64,000 nt of DNA from Cepaea nemoralis (Eukaryota; Mollusca; Gastropoda; Stylommatophora; Helicidae). A program made the translations under genes and the position numbers. The stretch lies in assembly GCA_014155875.1 (NCBI GenBank), contig JACEFZ010027945.1, positions 32,501 through 96,500 of the forward strand, written 5' to 3'. The stretch's first letter is position 1. Each line of letters begins with the position of its first letter. Below are positions 54,001-63,127 of the stretch, one piece after another. The notes beneath the pieces were generated by a model. It made no database searches. It saw nothing but the letters and a program-made list of their open reading frames with translations, and was not told the DNA's origin.

Positions 54001-55432
54001 CGATATTCCTCAATTTCCAATGCAGAAAGTAAGTTTGGATATTTCAGGTCCTCATCCAAAAACATTATCGGGAAATGTATACCTACTACATATAGTTGAT
54101 TCATATAGTCTCTGGCCAGAAGTTTATCCAATTCCAGACAAGAGTGCTGATTCAGTTATAAATATGCTGTTACGAGAATTTATACCAAGATTTGGGTGTC
54201 CACAAATAATACTTACAGACAATGGGAAGGAATTTGTAAATAGAAAGTTTGAAAAATTGGTAAAAGATTTGAATATAAAACACATTAGGACTTCATATTA
54301 CAGACCAACTTCTAATGCTAAAAATCAGAGACAACATAGAACACTATACAATGTTCTAGCGAAAAATGTAGAAGAACATGATATGGATTGGGATCTTTAT
54401 TTGGGGATAGCATTAGCGGCGATACGTACACACGAAAATGAAGGAACAGGTTTCTCACCATTTTACTTAGTACATGGGAGAGAACCAATATTGCCAATTG
54501 ATAATTTATTAAAGCCTAGGAGAAAATATCTGGGGGAAGATTTTCAGGAAACAAGGTTGCAAGAGATGCACAAAGCACATGTACGTTTAAGAAATAATAT
54601 AATTAAGACTAGAGAAAGACAGAAGAAATACGCAAATAAAAATGCACACTTACAAGAGCTCAACGTAGGTGATAGGGTGTATTACAAAAAACATAGAAAA
54701 AACTCTAAGTTTGATGCTCATTGGGTCCCGGGATATTATATTTTAGAAAAAAAGGGCCCAGTGTCATATACTATTAAGAATCAAATTTCAGGGCATGTTG
54801 CACGTTCACATGTAGAACACTTAAGGCGGGATAATGAGGAAAGGGATGCAGAGAATAGTAATAATAATTATTGTTCCGAAGAACTATTGTCAGGTGGACA
54901 GATTGTCAGACAATCGGTATATCCTATACCTATAGAGAATGGGAAACAAGTGACAACAGCATCTACTACAGCTGAACAAGAAGAAACATTACCAAAAACA
55001 GTCATGACAGAGGAAAATAACATGTATGATGATTATATTAGCGAAGAATCAGTCAAGGAAAAAATAGAACCTCCATTTATGAATACAAGGCAGGCAGTAA
55101 AAAGAAAGTTGGATAGACAGAAAGAAAAAGAAATTAAGAGGCAAAGGAAACTTAGAGTGAATTCTTCAAGTGGTGAAGATATGCCACTATTTGAAAATTT
55201 GTTGAGACGGCAAGACAGGAATATTAGATTGGATTTAGAAAGGAAGAAATTAGCGGTTGCTAGTAATGGTTATACAGATGGGGAACAAGAGATGGATGAA
55301 AAGTCAGAAACTGATGAAGAAGCTGATATGAAAGAAGATAGCTCTCCTCGGGAGGATAGCGACATTGATGTAGATATTGCACTTATCGAAAAAAATTTGA
55401 AGTTATTAAGAAAATGGAGAGGAGGTAGATAA
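51053..55432 (+). CDS. Gypsy pol (protease, RT, RNase H, integrase), about 1459 codons
   Basis: Open from 51032 to TAA at 55430-55432 without a stop; expressed by frameshift, so the start is not an ATG. Order, with residues counted from 51053: protease VRTLVDSGAQVSVI (about 70); RT with YPLPVIDDILGLLNGSTFFT, LRMPFGLKNAPSHYMF and the catalytic box AYIDDILIFT (about 532); RNase H ILYTDASDNAIGACL, EKEAYAIHFALQKL and RTDHMPL; integrase HHCC finger (HDNNGHFGRDK to CEKC, 929-965), core Asp 996 (DISGPH), Asp 1056 (TDNGKEF); GPY/F motif WVPGYYILEKKGPVSYTI. The DD35E glutamate position (1092, codon 54326-54328) is Gln within SNAKNQRQHRTL. A tail of about 300 charged residues follows, ending in an acidic then basic patch. 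Confidence 0.92.
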   Translation: MASRLLKRVGSRREDSKIQKGHQCIKNPNDEYNRTFRNKKQAEITQLSLNMVDPSSCIVEIGKYKVRTLVDSGAQVSVIKEAFLYRMLKNCKIFRIQENLHSVTGQKLEVLGQTMINFKLGGINVRHMFHVVKDLNRNMILGRDFLLKNGVRLLFDLHKLKFQDVYVDLEEDMHVSTLVRVKTTMNLKPQSVNLIQAKLKRNPYYVAGNIVRITELQKEIIDEPGLEVPDGIIELDKSLTFPGMVINNTGREIKLYRGCVIAKLEHNVSDILATDRVNMAGISYSETSSERINNRRGCGRKGNVRMDELIHPSRRTTAQIHSLDKVTREQELLAQLKTPPENKEVLEQLIKQNQDVFAINDLELGKTKTVTMEIDTGDHPPISLKPYRTPLRNREVVEKAIEDMLKAGIITRSKSEWSSPVVIVAKSDGSNRFCCDYRALNKITKNVAYPLPVIDDILGLLNGSTFFTTLDARSGFWCIPMSKDAQNKSAFCTHMGSYEFLRMPFGLKNAPSHYMFLINEVLDGMQNFALAYIDDILIFTKGNVENHLKHIRLVFDRLRRNDVKLKLSKCQFLKTETKYLGYIINREGIKPDQDKIKVIKELPAPTNVKEVRAFIGTCAYYRRFVPGFSRIAIPITNLTGKYARFKWDDECQKAFELLKDSLTVVPLLTHPDLNKQLILYTDASDNAIGACLVQPYEGEESGIPGVKNERPIYFLSHKLSKTQRKWPIIEKEAYAIHFALQKLNYYLHNANFIIRTDHMPLKSILEAPIQNRKIQTWALNLQGYNAKVEYVSGKHNTCADLLSRIPYTQSSGNTEDEAEPEIDDRNWQVNILDSVIINREEFESLPSDQESEPRTEEPHLERFDMKVEQELDPKIVQIKRKLKETGENSFKRKFVELQEDNQLYYNSEKGEGVRKYIPKHLEQEVLKAYHDNNGHFGRDKLVKAISSKYYWPNLFKSVYEYVEACEKCRLRNMKIIKCPLQDTDIPQFPMQKVSLDISGPHPKTLSGNVYLLHIVDSYSLWPEVYPIPDKSADSVINMLLREFIPRFGCPQIILTDNGKEFVNRKFEKLVKDLNIKHIRTSYYRPTSNAKNQRQHRTLYNVLAKNVEEHDMDWDLYLGIALAAIRTHENEGTGFSPFYLVHGREPILPIDNLLKPRRKYLGEDFQETRLQEMHKAHVRLRNNIIKTRERQKKYANKNAHLQELNVGDRVYYKKHRKNSKFDAHWVPGYYILEKKGPVSYTIKNQISGHVARSHVEHLRRDNEERDAENSNNNYCSEELLSGGQIVRQSVYPIPIENGKQVTTASTTAEQEETLPKTVMTEENNMYDDYISEESVKEKIEPPFMNTRQAVKRKLDRQKEKEIKRQRKLRVNSSSGEDMPLFENLLRRQDRNIRLDLERKKLAVASNGYTDGEQEMDEKSETDEEADMKEDSSPREDSDIDVDIALIEKNLKLLRKWRGGR

Positions 55433-56693
55433 ATAGCGTGGTAGAATATTCTGCAGATGGCAGATAGAAGAAGAAGTTAGACACGATATTTTTGTGTTTA
55501 CAAAGAAGGTAGTTGGTAAATAACTTAAGCAAGAGTTGTTGGGAGGAATACACATAATATTGTAATAACTTAAGACTTATTGGTATATGTTTTATGATCA
55601 GGTTGGTTTTTAAGTTATATACGTTTAATTTGATTAATGTGTGGGGATAAAAATGATGTCAAGGAATGAGGGGATTGATATGGTTTAGTCAATTGTTTGA
55701 ACTTCAATTGCGCTTTATGAAATGAATAAGTTAACTTAGCTGCTTATGTTTACAAAACTTTGGTTTTATTGAGTTAACCTGAGTGTGTTTAAATGATTAA
55801 TTGTTTGACGTTCAGTTAGAAGAAATATGAAGTGTTTTTTTTTTTTGGAAACAGATGACTTAAAGTAGTTGAGTCGTTCGCAATGTAAATGATTGGGTTA
55901 AAAATAGGAGCTGGGTTGAACAGCATTAAATGGGAGAATATGGGGGGAATGCCAGGTTGAGTTTTGGCATTTAAATAAATAGATATTGGAAGAAGAAGAC
56001 TGTACTTAACAGTATACTAATAAATTGGAGTTTTTTTTTGAAGGAATGGTAAACTTGAACTTGACGAGGTGAATAATACAAAAGCTGGTTGTTTTGGATT
56101 AACATATTTTTTTTGATAATAACAATTATTATTGACGGAAACTGAAGATAAATTTTGAAACTTTATTTTTATAAAGTTTTGAGAATGTATGGGAAGAGAA
56201 AGGTGATTACTTCTTACTTTTTCCTTACTTTTATTATTTTTAGGTGCGCACCTACCAAATCTAACTACCCAATCTAACTATTTTTTCTGTCTATCCTAGA
56301 ATAGTGAGAATGTGAGAATGTGAATAAGGGAGAATTAAAGGATAAGGGGAATATCTTCAGTTTTGTCAATCATAATTTAGATGGTTAAATTTTAAAAGCG
56401 GTTCGCTTATGGAGAGTTTTGTAGGGAGTTTTCTAGAGAACTTTATGGAGAGTTTTGTAGCGGGTTTTCTAGAGAATTGTATAGAGAGTTTTGTAGCGAG
56501 TTTTCTGGAGAACTTTATAACGACTTTTGTAGAGAGTTTCGGTATTATTGTCTCTGGTTAGCAATTGGCTATGATGAGATAGGAGAATGAGAATTGAGTT
56601 AAGAATTATATGGAATTGTTGTTATTGTATAGAGATGTAGAGTTAAGGGGTTAAGAGTTGGGGTTGAGATTTTTTCAGGGAAAAATTCTCCTT
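55433..56693 (+). other. Gypsy 3' untranslated region
   Basis: About 1.26 kb, AT-rich, without an env-like frame. It holds several T runs and a short tandem repeat (next entry). Length is long for a Gypsy 3' UTR. A lost env or accessory ORF is possible but not visible. Confidence 0.6.
56411..56535 (+). repeat. 36-bp tandem repeat in the Gypsy 3' UTR
   Basis: About 3.4 units of GAGAGTTTTGTAGSGAGTTT then TCTAGAGAACTTTAT. It is internal to the element, upstream of the polypurine tract. Confidence 0.82.
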
Positions 56694-56709
56694 GAAGAAG
56701 GGGAGGTAT
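56694..56709 (+). promoter_or_regulatory. Polypurine tract of the Gypsy
   Basis: GAAGAAGGGGAGGTAT lies directly before the 3' LTR, the expected primer for plus-strand DNA synthesis. Confidence 0.82.
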
Positions 56710-56996
56710 TGTAACAGTAAAGGGAGTAGCTTAGGAGTAAAGAGTTAAGGAATGCTGCGCATTCCTTGACTAGTGGGAAAACCATAGCTAGTGAACGTGT
56801 GTGCACGAATGAAGAAGTGTATCTAGGTGGGACACACACGTCACTTGGGGGTCAGCTAGCAGGAAAGAAGGTAAACATCGGATTTTGAGTAGACTATCAT
56901 TATGCTGTAGTGGAACGATTCGACAAATAAAGAATGTTATAACACAACGGAGACTTATGTCCTATACGTCACGTGCCTTCTAACCTGTGTGTAACA
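56710..56996 (+). repeat. 3' LTR of the Gypsy (287 bp)
   Basis: TGTAACAGTAAAGGGAGTAG to the end TAACCTGTGTGTAACA. It includes AATAAA within CAAATAAAGAATG near 56926-56931. Ends are of the TG...CA type. Confidence 0.88.
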
Positions 56997-57501
56997 CCTC
57001 TACACTGTAATAATAGAGCTGAAATTGAACTCTTTCAAAACAAACCAACAGAAGCCACACAAGAACTCACAGAGAAACCGCAATATGAAAACCAAGAGAC
57101 CAAGCCTGAGCCGCAAGCGAAAGCCAGTCAGCCCAACCACAACGCCCAAGAGGGAAACAATATCCCGTCGGATCTCTGAAGGAGGCACAGGATACCCAGT
57201 TAGCAAGGAGGAACTAAAGCGCGAGGAATTCAGAAGGCGCTGGGAAGAAAAAGAAAAGAAGAAGCCTAAGAAACTCCGGGGGAAACCGATGGAATACCCA
57301 GTCTTACACTACGACTGTGAGAACGACTTCGAGTACTATATAGATGACGGTAAAATCGTCCCATGGCTGACCACGGAGGAAGAAAACTTAAGGCAGCAGA
57401 TACTCAAACGCGACAGTGAAAACAGGCGCAAGGAGGAAAATGAAAACGTCGAAAAGCTCCTACAGAAAATACACAAAAAAGGAGACAAAAAGACCAAATA
57501 A
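56997..57501 (+). CDS. Non-LTR ORF1, 3' part after the Gypsy
   Basis: The frame resumes in phase with the part before the Gypsy, with only the LTR element between. It encodes a basic region (KRPSLSRKRKPVSPTTTPKR), then EGGTGYPVSKEELKREEFRR, an aromatic/acidic patch HYDCENDFEYYIDDGKIVPW, and a Lys/Glu-rich end KLLQKIHKKGDKKTK with TAA at 57499-57501. It resembles the charged C-terminus of a LINE ORF1. No ORF2 follows. Confidence 0.7.
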
Positions 57502-57800
57502 AAAGTCCTTATAAGGACTGCAGCCAGTCAAGCCAGACGAGCCAGGAGCCTACACAAACAAAGAAAACGACAAGAAAAGACGAGCACAAAGGATAGCCGC
57601 CGACCGATCCCCCAGCTGACATCACAGACACAAACGCTACATAACCAGTCCGAGATAGGAATCACAAGACAAGAATTAGGGTGAATAAACCCACAAAAAC
57701 CACGGCTCTCAACAATAACCGACGCTGACGAAGCAGGTTAGACGAGACATAATTTGTAATGTTTGTTTTTGGAATTGGAATTGGAATTGGGAAGGTACCT
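57502..57800 (+). mobile_element. 3' end of the ORF1-only element, with palindrome and (GGAATT)n tail
   Basis: Right after the ORF1 stop lies the perfect 16-bp palindrome AGTCCTTATAAGGACT (57504-57519). The untranslated region then runs to a (GGAATT)n-type tail at about 57770-57795. No endonuclease or RT reading is present, so this copy is an ORF1-only element or has lost ORF2 by internal deletion. Confidence 0.6.
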
Positions 57801-57803
57801 GTC

Positions 57804-57943
<140 letters not shown>

Positions 57944-58120
57944 ATGGAATCTATGCGTAGGGTGCAGTGTTTCTCGTCTCTCGGCACGGATGCCAAGCCA
58001 TGCGTGAGCTAAGGGTAATGTAACCATGACAGACGGTAGAACAATGGACCGCGATGATGTCCTGAACGCTACTGGAGTACTGGCCTAACAAGAGGATTAA
58101 GGAAACATACTAGATTCTAC
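57944..58120. other. Spacer
   Basis: Nothing recognised. Confidence 0.4.
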
Positions 58121-58345
58121 GTTTAGTTTAGTTTAGTCGATGGATCAACATCACGGCACACGGGTGCAACCCATAATTGCTCCGTTCTCCTCCTAACTCA
58201 AACCTGAGTCTGGAGAACTCAGCTCAGTTCACGAACTCCGTAGCACCGGCGAGGATCCTGAAATACTTTGGGTAGATTCTGTAACTCGAAATTTTGCCCG
58301 GGCAGCGCCCTTCTTCCATGTTCCGACGTCCTACTTCACATTACA
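58121..58345 (-). mobile_element. I-like LINE derivative: 3' tail next to 5' leader words
   Basis: Left edge GTTTAGTTTAGTTTAGTCGA resembles the antisense tails of the I-like LINEs ((TTAG)n TCGA). About 100 bp later CACGAACTCCGTAGCACCGG and GATCCTGA match the leader of the full-length LINE (42319-42350). This suggests an internally deleted, SINE-like derivative that keeps both ends of a LINE. Confidence 0.42.
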
Positions 58346-58949
58346 CTAACACGCTGTGAAACTATGCTTCCATGTTAAGACGTCCTCCCTCAGATAACAT
58401 TAGCAGATTCTCGACTCGATGAAAGAACTCCAAACGACCTACTCTTCTCCATGCCTAGCTGCCACATGATATTTAACATAATCAAACTGCACTTGGGACC
58501 TCTATACTTCGCCCTGCTGTGATGACTCAAATTCACGCATAAATAGAAGTGTCACTGCAAATATCATCGGCGCGCCAGTAAATGTGGTAATTATAGTAAA
58601 TTTGTGTGAATGAGCAATAGATCGGTTAAGTCGGTCTCTCATCCAGATACAAAAGGAAAGACAGAACAGAGACACCTGTAGAAGCTCAATATTTGGTATG
58701 TTATTGATCCTGCTATATGAGCAACTGCAAGCACACGACATGGTTTTGGTTGCAATCTGTGTCCTGTGTGCATCAGACATCAACTAACAGTCACTGAGCA
58801 CGGAGGCACGTATAGATACTAAGGAGTAATAAAACTGTAACCTATGACAAATGTGGCTGGGCGTGGGGCTGACTGCTGCATCCAGTAGAAAACACTTGCT
58901 GTAAAGTCTAACCAACCATGAACAAATCAAAGGATTTTTTTCCCTCGCA
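58346..58949. other. Unassigned spacer
   Basis: No gene supported; the open frame 58502-58783 (minus) has no known feature. Confidence 0.4.
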
Positions 58950-59195
58950 TATCCTATTACAGGACATCGCTGCCAACACCAGCATTTTACCGCTGTTGTT
59001 AATTTCTTGGCAAGATTACGCTCAGTAGTTTGCCATTGCTTTCTAAGCGTACGGCTCACATATACCGTAAGTAACGAACGTGGCGAGAACCGTTACCTAT
59101 TCTCGCGCAGCCGCATTTGCTCACGTGGATAAACGGGATTACGGAGAAAGTCGCTAACCCCTAGGCCAGAGAGACCGGCAAGTCTAAGGATAGAG
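58950..59195 (-). mobile_element. SINE copy, antisense, with tRNA-like head
   Basis: On minus: head GGCCTAGGGGTTAGCGAC (A-box-like, near 59150-59167), core CGCTTAGAAAGCAATGGCAA with CTACTGAGCGTAATCTTGCC, and end GCAGCGATGTCCTGTAATAG. It is the best-preserved head of the SINE family whose core is at 26886-27150. Confidence 0.72.
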
Positions 59196-59229
59196 AGGCA
59201 ATAATAGTTCAGCTGAAAAAGCAAAACAG

Positions 59230-61180
59230 AAGGCTTGTCTAAAAGAGGTACCTTGCCATGGGACGAAATCTTCCAGGAGTCCGAAACTCAGAATTACTTC
59301 CGTTCACCCAGGAAAACCTCCAGAATTAATACTTGGAATTTTACAACTATACATGAATTGGCAAAGGCAGCACAGCTAGTAGAATTAATGTACTATGATA
59401 AAATTATCATTCTGGGAGTATGTGAAAAGAAAGTTGTAACGGAAAATGCAAAAGGCTTTCGAAGGACAGGTGAAATAGTGTTGTTATGAGGCCATAGAGA
59501 GATAAATACTCGTCATAGAGAACAAGTGTTCCTAATGCAATCTACAGAGGCGGAGAAAGCACTAATAGACTAAAATAAAATGAGTTCTAGAATAAAGCAG
59601 CAATATTTAGAACCACACAAAAGAAGTTAAAGAGGAATGTTACTTGCAACTTCAAAGCACTAGAGGTAATCAAAGATATAGCGATTTCAAAATGTTGATG
59701 AGTGGCCTAAATTTCAAGATGGGGTCGGATGTCATGGGTTATGAAGAGATCATAGGGAAACATAATCCATGAGTAATAAAAGAAACTCAAGAACTGTCCA
59801 CCAGTGTGTACACAGTAAAAATAGATTTTTCACAGGTGGAGAGTTTACCCAGTTTACCGCAACGTAGGTATCATCAGACCACGAAATATAAAATCTAATC
59901 CACCATATTTATATTAACAAGATATTTAGATCATCTGTAAAATTTGTTAGAGCTGCAGATGTAGATTAAGATTACCAACTGCTGTTAAGTACAATCAAGT
60001 CGACAAAAAAAGATACGGATTATCTTATATACATGAAGATAAATACAATATAGGACATCCCAGAATCAAGGAACTAATTTTAAAAAAATGTACGATCATA
60101 GCCTAGAATAAATACCAGTCTCTACAACAGCTGGTAGATGAGCTGAGACGGGAAGACTGCCGCGGTAGGTGAAGTGCAGTTTGAACTAATTATGCAAAGA
60201 AATCATTTGCGCTATGGAGAGAAACCATAAAACATAGATGGGACCGGAAACTAAACATGTGAGATATGAACAATTAAAAAGCCAAGTTAAATAATTAAAC
60301 GAAACATAGCTACTAAAGTCAGAGTTAATGAGAGGTACACAAAATCTGTAAAACAAGTTAGCAGAAGAATTGATAAGAGTCAATATATCGAAAGCTTATC
60401 AAGAGAAGTGAGAGCACGGAAATGAACCATAAGAAACTGTTACAGCAATACAAAGAAAATAGTAATAAAACTATATAACCTTGCGGACTAATGAAAAATT
60501 GTGTTCAAAAAGTTATCACCTACTTGAAGATACCATTGGCAGGTAGGCTGAGTACGTTGAGGAACTCGCCACTTTATTTGGGATGTGTGCTTTATGACAA
60601 GTCCTTAGACATCATTGTTGCTGCATCCTTCTGGATACAGATGAGGGACTATTGGATCACACAGAAAACCATTAGCTTAATTAAGGCTACATATAATGAT
60701 ATAGAATATAGAGTTCTTCGAGAGGGAATGCTAACAGACGCATTAGAAATAAAAAGCAGAAGTGGTACTGTGATGCATTCTATCACCTTTATTGTTCTTA
60801 CTGATTACAGACTGGATTACGAAGACAACAATTACTACCGCCAGCAAGGGAATTCAGTGACATGTGACACATCTGCTTCATGAACCTGAGACATCGCTAA
60901 CCTTATTGTCCCCCTGTCCCACACGTGAAATCAGATGAAGGATAACATTAACATACTTAAATGGATGTCACAACAAGTAGGTCTAAAAATGCATTGTGGA
61001 AAGACAAAGATAAGGAGAATACATGAAGCAAATGATAAACAGATTTTCAATGGTGACGCTGCATTTCAAGATCTGGAATCATACACCTATGTAGATAGCA
61101 ATGTAAATAGCACTGTAGACAAAACAAACAGGAGGAGTACATAGAGAATTGAAATAGGAATACAATAGACAGTATGTGCT
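59230..61180 (+). pseudogene. RTE-like LINE, decayed, endonuclease to RT
   Basis: The endonuclease start RINTWNFTTIHELAKAAQLV and IIILGVCEKK (frame 59235-59489) are followed in other frames by FKMGSDVMGYEEIIGKHNP near 59705-59775. RT pieces appear at 60491-60883: CVLYDKSLDIIVAASFW, then KTISLIKATYNDIEYRVLRE; and at 60935-61144: WMSQQVGLKMHCGKTKI and DLESYTYVDSNVN. The style is that of SR2-like RTE elements of invertebrates. Dozens of stops and deletions; the YADD box was not found. Confidence 0.72.
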
Positions 61181-61404
61181 TTCATAGCACTAACCGATTT
61201 GTTGAAGTCAAGAGACATTAAAACTAACACCACACCTCTAACTAAAAGAATAAGACAGAATTGCTAATGTAAGATTACTGGGAGACCTCGGTTCAATGAA
61301 TCAAGATGTGAGGGGATCATGTTGGTGCTGGTTAGGACACACACTGAGAAATCTTGCAAGTATAATGTATAACTAGAAGGTTCCTTCACTGAAACCCACA
61401 GGGC
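61181..61404. other. Spacer, possible LINE debris
   Basis: Nothing certain. Confidence 0.35.
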
Positions 61405-61505
61405 AAAAGTAATATTGTTAGCCGTAAAACAGACGGGTAAAAGTAATATTATTAGCCGTAAAACAGACGGGTAAAAGTAATATTGTTAGCCATAAAAGAC
61501 AGGGA
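61405..61505. repeat. 36-bp triplicated repeat
   Basis: Three units of GTAAAAGTAATATTGTTAGC then CGTAAAACAGACGG. Confidence 0.88.
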
Positions 61506-61662
61506 TTAAAGAATATAGTCATAACAATACGGGATGTATAACACGGGAAGAATATGGGACTGCCTGCAGAAGTTTGCCAAACATTGGACGGCTTGGTGTG
61601 GGTTGCTTGGGGACCTAAGCCCATCTAAAGGGCAGACCGAGTTGAAGAAGAGGGACTTGGGG

Positions 61663-61667
<5 letters not shown>

Positions 61668-61747
<80 letters not shown>

Positions 61748-61886
61748 GTAGTTAATATTGATAGGGTTTGTTTCAGCACACTCAATGTCCTTCTCTCTCT
61801 CTCTCTCTCTCTCTCTCCTCTCTCTCTCCCCTCTCTCTCTATGTAGTTAATATTGATAGGGTTTGTTTCAGCACACTCAATGTCCT

Positions 61887-61946
<60 letters not shown>

Positions 61947-61987
61947 GTAGTTAATATTGATAGGGTTTGTTTCAGCACACTCAATGT

Positions 61988-62033
<46 letters not shown>

Positions 62034-62084
62034 GTAGTTAATATTGATAGGGTTTGTTTCAGCACACTCAATGTCCTTCTCTCT

Positions 62085-62125
<41 letters not shown>

Positions 62126-62171
62126 ATGTAGTTAATATTGATAGGGTTTGTTTCAGCACACTCAATGTCCT

Positions 62172-62261
<90 letters not shown>

Positions 62262-62307
62262 GTAGTTAATATTGATAGGGTTTGTTTCAGCACACTCAAT
62301 GTCCTTC

Positions 62308-62338
<31 letters not shown>

Positions 62339-62358
62339 ATTTTCTCTCTCTCTCTCTG

Positions 62359-62411
<53 letters not shown>

Positions 62412-62412
62412 C
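61668..62412. repeat. Composite array: (CT)n tracts alternating with a 48-bp unit
   Basis: Six copies of a conserved stretch (starting ATGTAGTTAATATTGATAGG and ending CACTCAATGTCCTT) at about 61746, 61841, 61945, 62033, 62126 and 62260 are separated by CT tracts of variable length. The conserved part is almost invariant while the CT tracts vary. Open frames here are artefacts. Confidence 0.93.
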
Positions 62413-62444
62413 TCGTTGCTTCACTTATTGACTAACTCACTCAC

Positions 62445-62570
62445 TCATCACTTGCATACTCACTCACTCACTCACTCACTCACTCACTCACTCACTCACT
62501 CACTCACTCACTCACTCCTTCCTTCCTTCTCTCACTCACTCACTCACTCACTCACTCACTCACACTGTAT
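62445..62570. repeat. (TCAC)n microsatellite
   Basis: ACTC tetranucleotide runs with a CTTCCTTCCTTC interruption. Confidence 0.93.
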
Positions 62571-63127
62571 ATGTTAATGTTTTCTTTAAACTGAATCTAC
62601 TCGATCGTGTGTTATAGCAAACAATCGCATACAATCGTACCCCAACACAGTAAGTCTACGAGTAAGATGCTATCTTCGAGCATACATCTAAGTCTCCTTT
62701 CCACCATCGGCTCCACCATTTTGTCCACGTAGATCATCTATGGTGGCTTCCCCTCACCCGTCCCTTATATCCTGACATGCAATGAGTATTGCCACAAGTA
62801 AAGAGAATAGAACAATCTACACGAGCCTGCATGGATCCAAGCTGCCTGTTGAACGCTCGCCAAATTGTTCTGCTTGTATATGGCATTGATCCTTGTGACG
62901 TGGCCACTTGTACACGCTGGCACATTCAATACAAAACCATTTTAAAAATAATATTTCTTTTCACCTTTTAGTTTACATTCATTACAATGTATTCCCCTAC
63001 CATTACGTTACATATCGACGGGTCACCTATTTTGGAAACTGGGGGGGGGGGGGGGTGTTTACAGATGAGCCGATCTAGAAGAGAATTACCAGGACAGACG
63101 AGACGAGAACTCATCAAAAGTTACAAC
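62571..63127. other. Unassigned, with a 15-base G run
   Basis: No gene recognised. G run at 63041-63055. Confidence 0.4.

Larger units (their letters stand above)
49777..56996 (+). mobile_element. Gypsy (Metaviridae-type) LTR retrotransposon
   Basis: A 7.2-kb element with 5' LTR start (49777), gag, pol, polypurine tract and a 287-bp 3' LTR. The LTR begins TGTAACAG and ends GTGTGTAACA. Only the first 72 bp of the LTR are visible at the 5' end (identical to 56710-56781), after which the sequences differ, so the 5' LTR has an internal deletion or rearrangement. No target duplication is visible (GCATAG on the left, CCTCTA on the right). No env-like ORF follows pol. Confidence 0.93.

Noticed and set aside
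56973..57179. 68-codon frame starting inside the 3' LTR
   Set aside because: The competing frame (56997-57501) is longer, richer in protein-like features, and in phase with ORF1 before the Gypsy.
61534..62577. A ladder of Ser-Leu repeat frames, plus-strand, each starting MFQHTQCPS
   Set aside because: Artefact of the composite CT repeat; the shared start lies in the 48-bp core.
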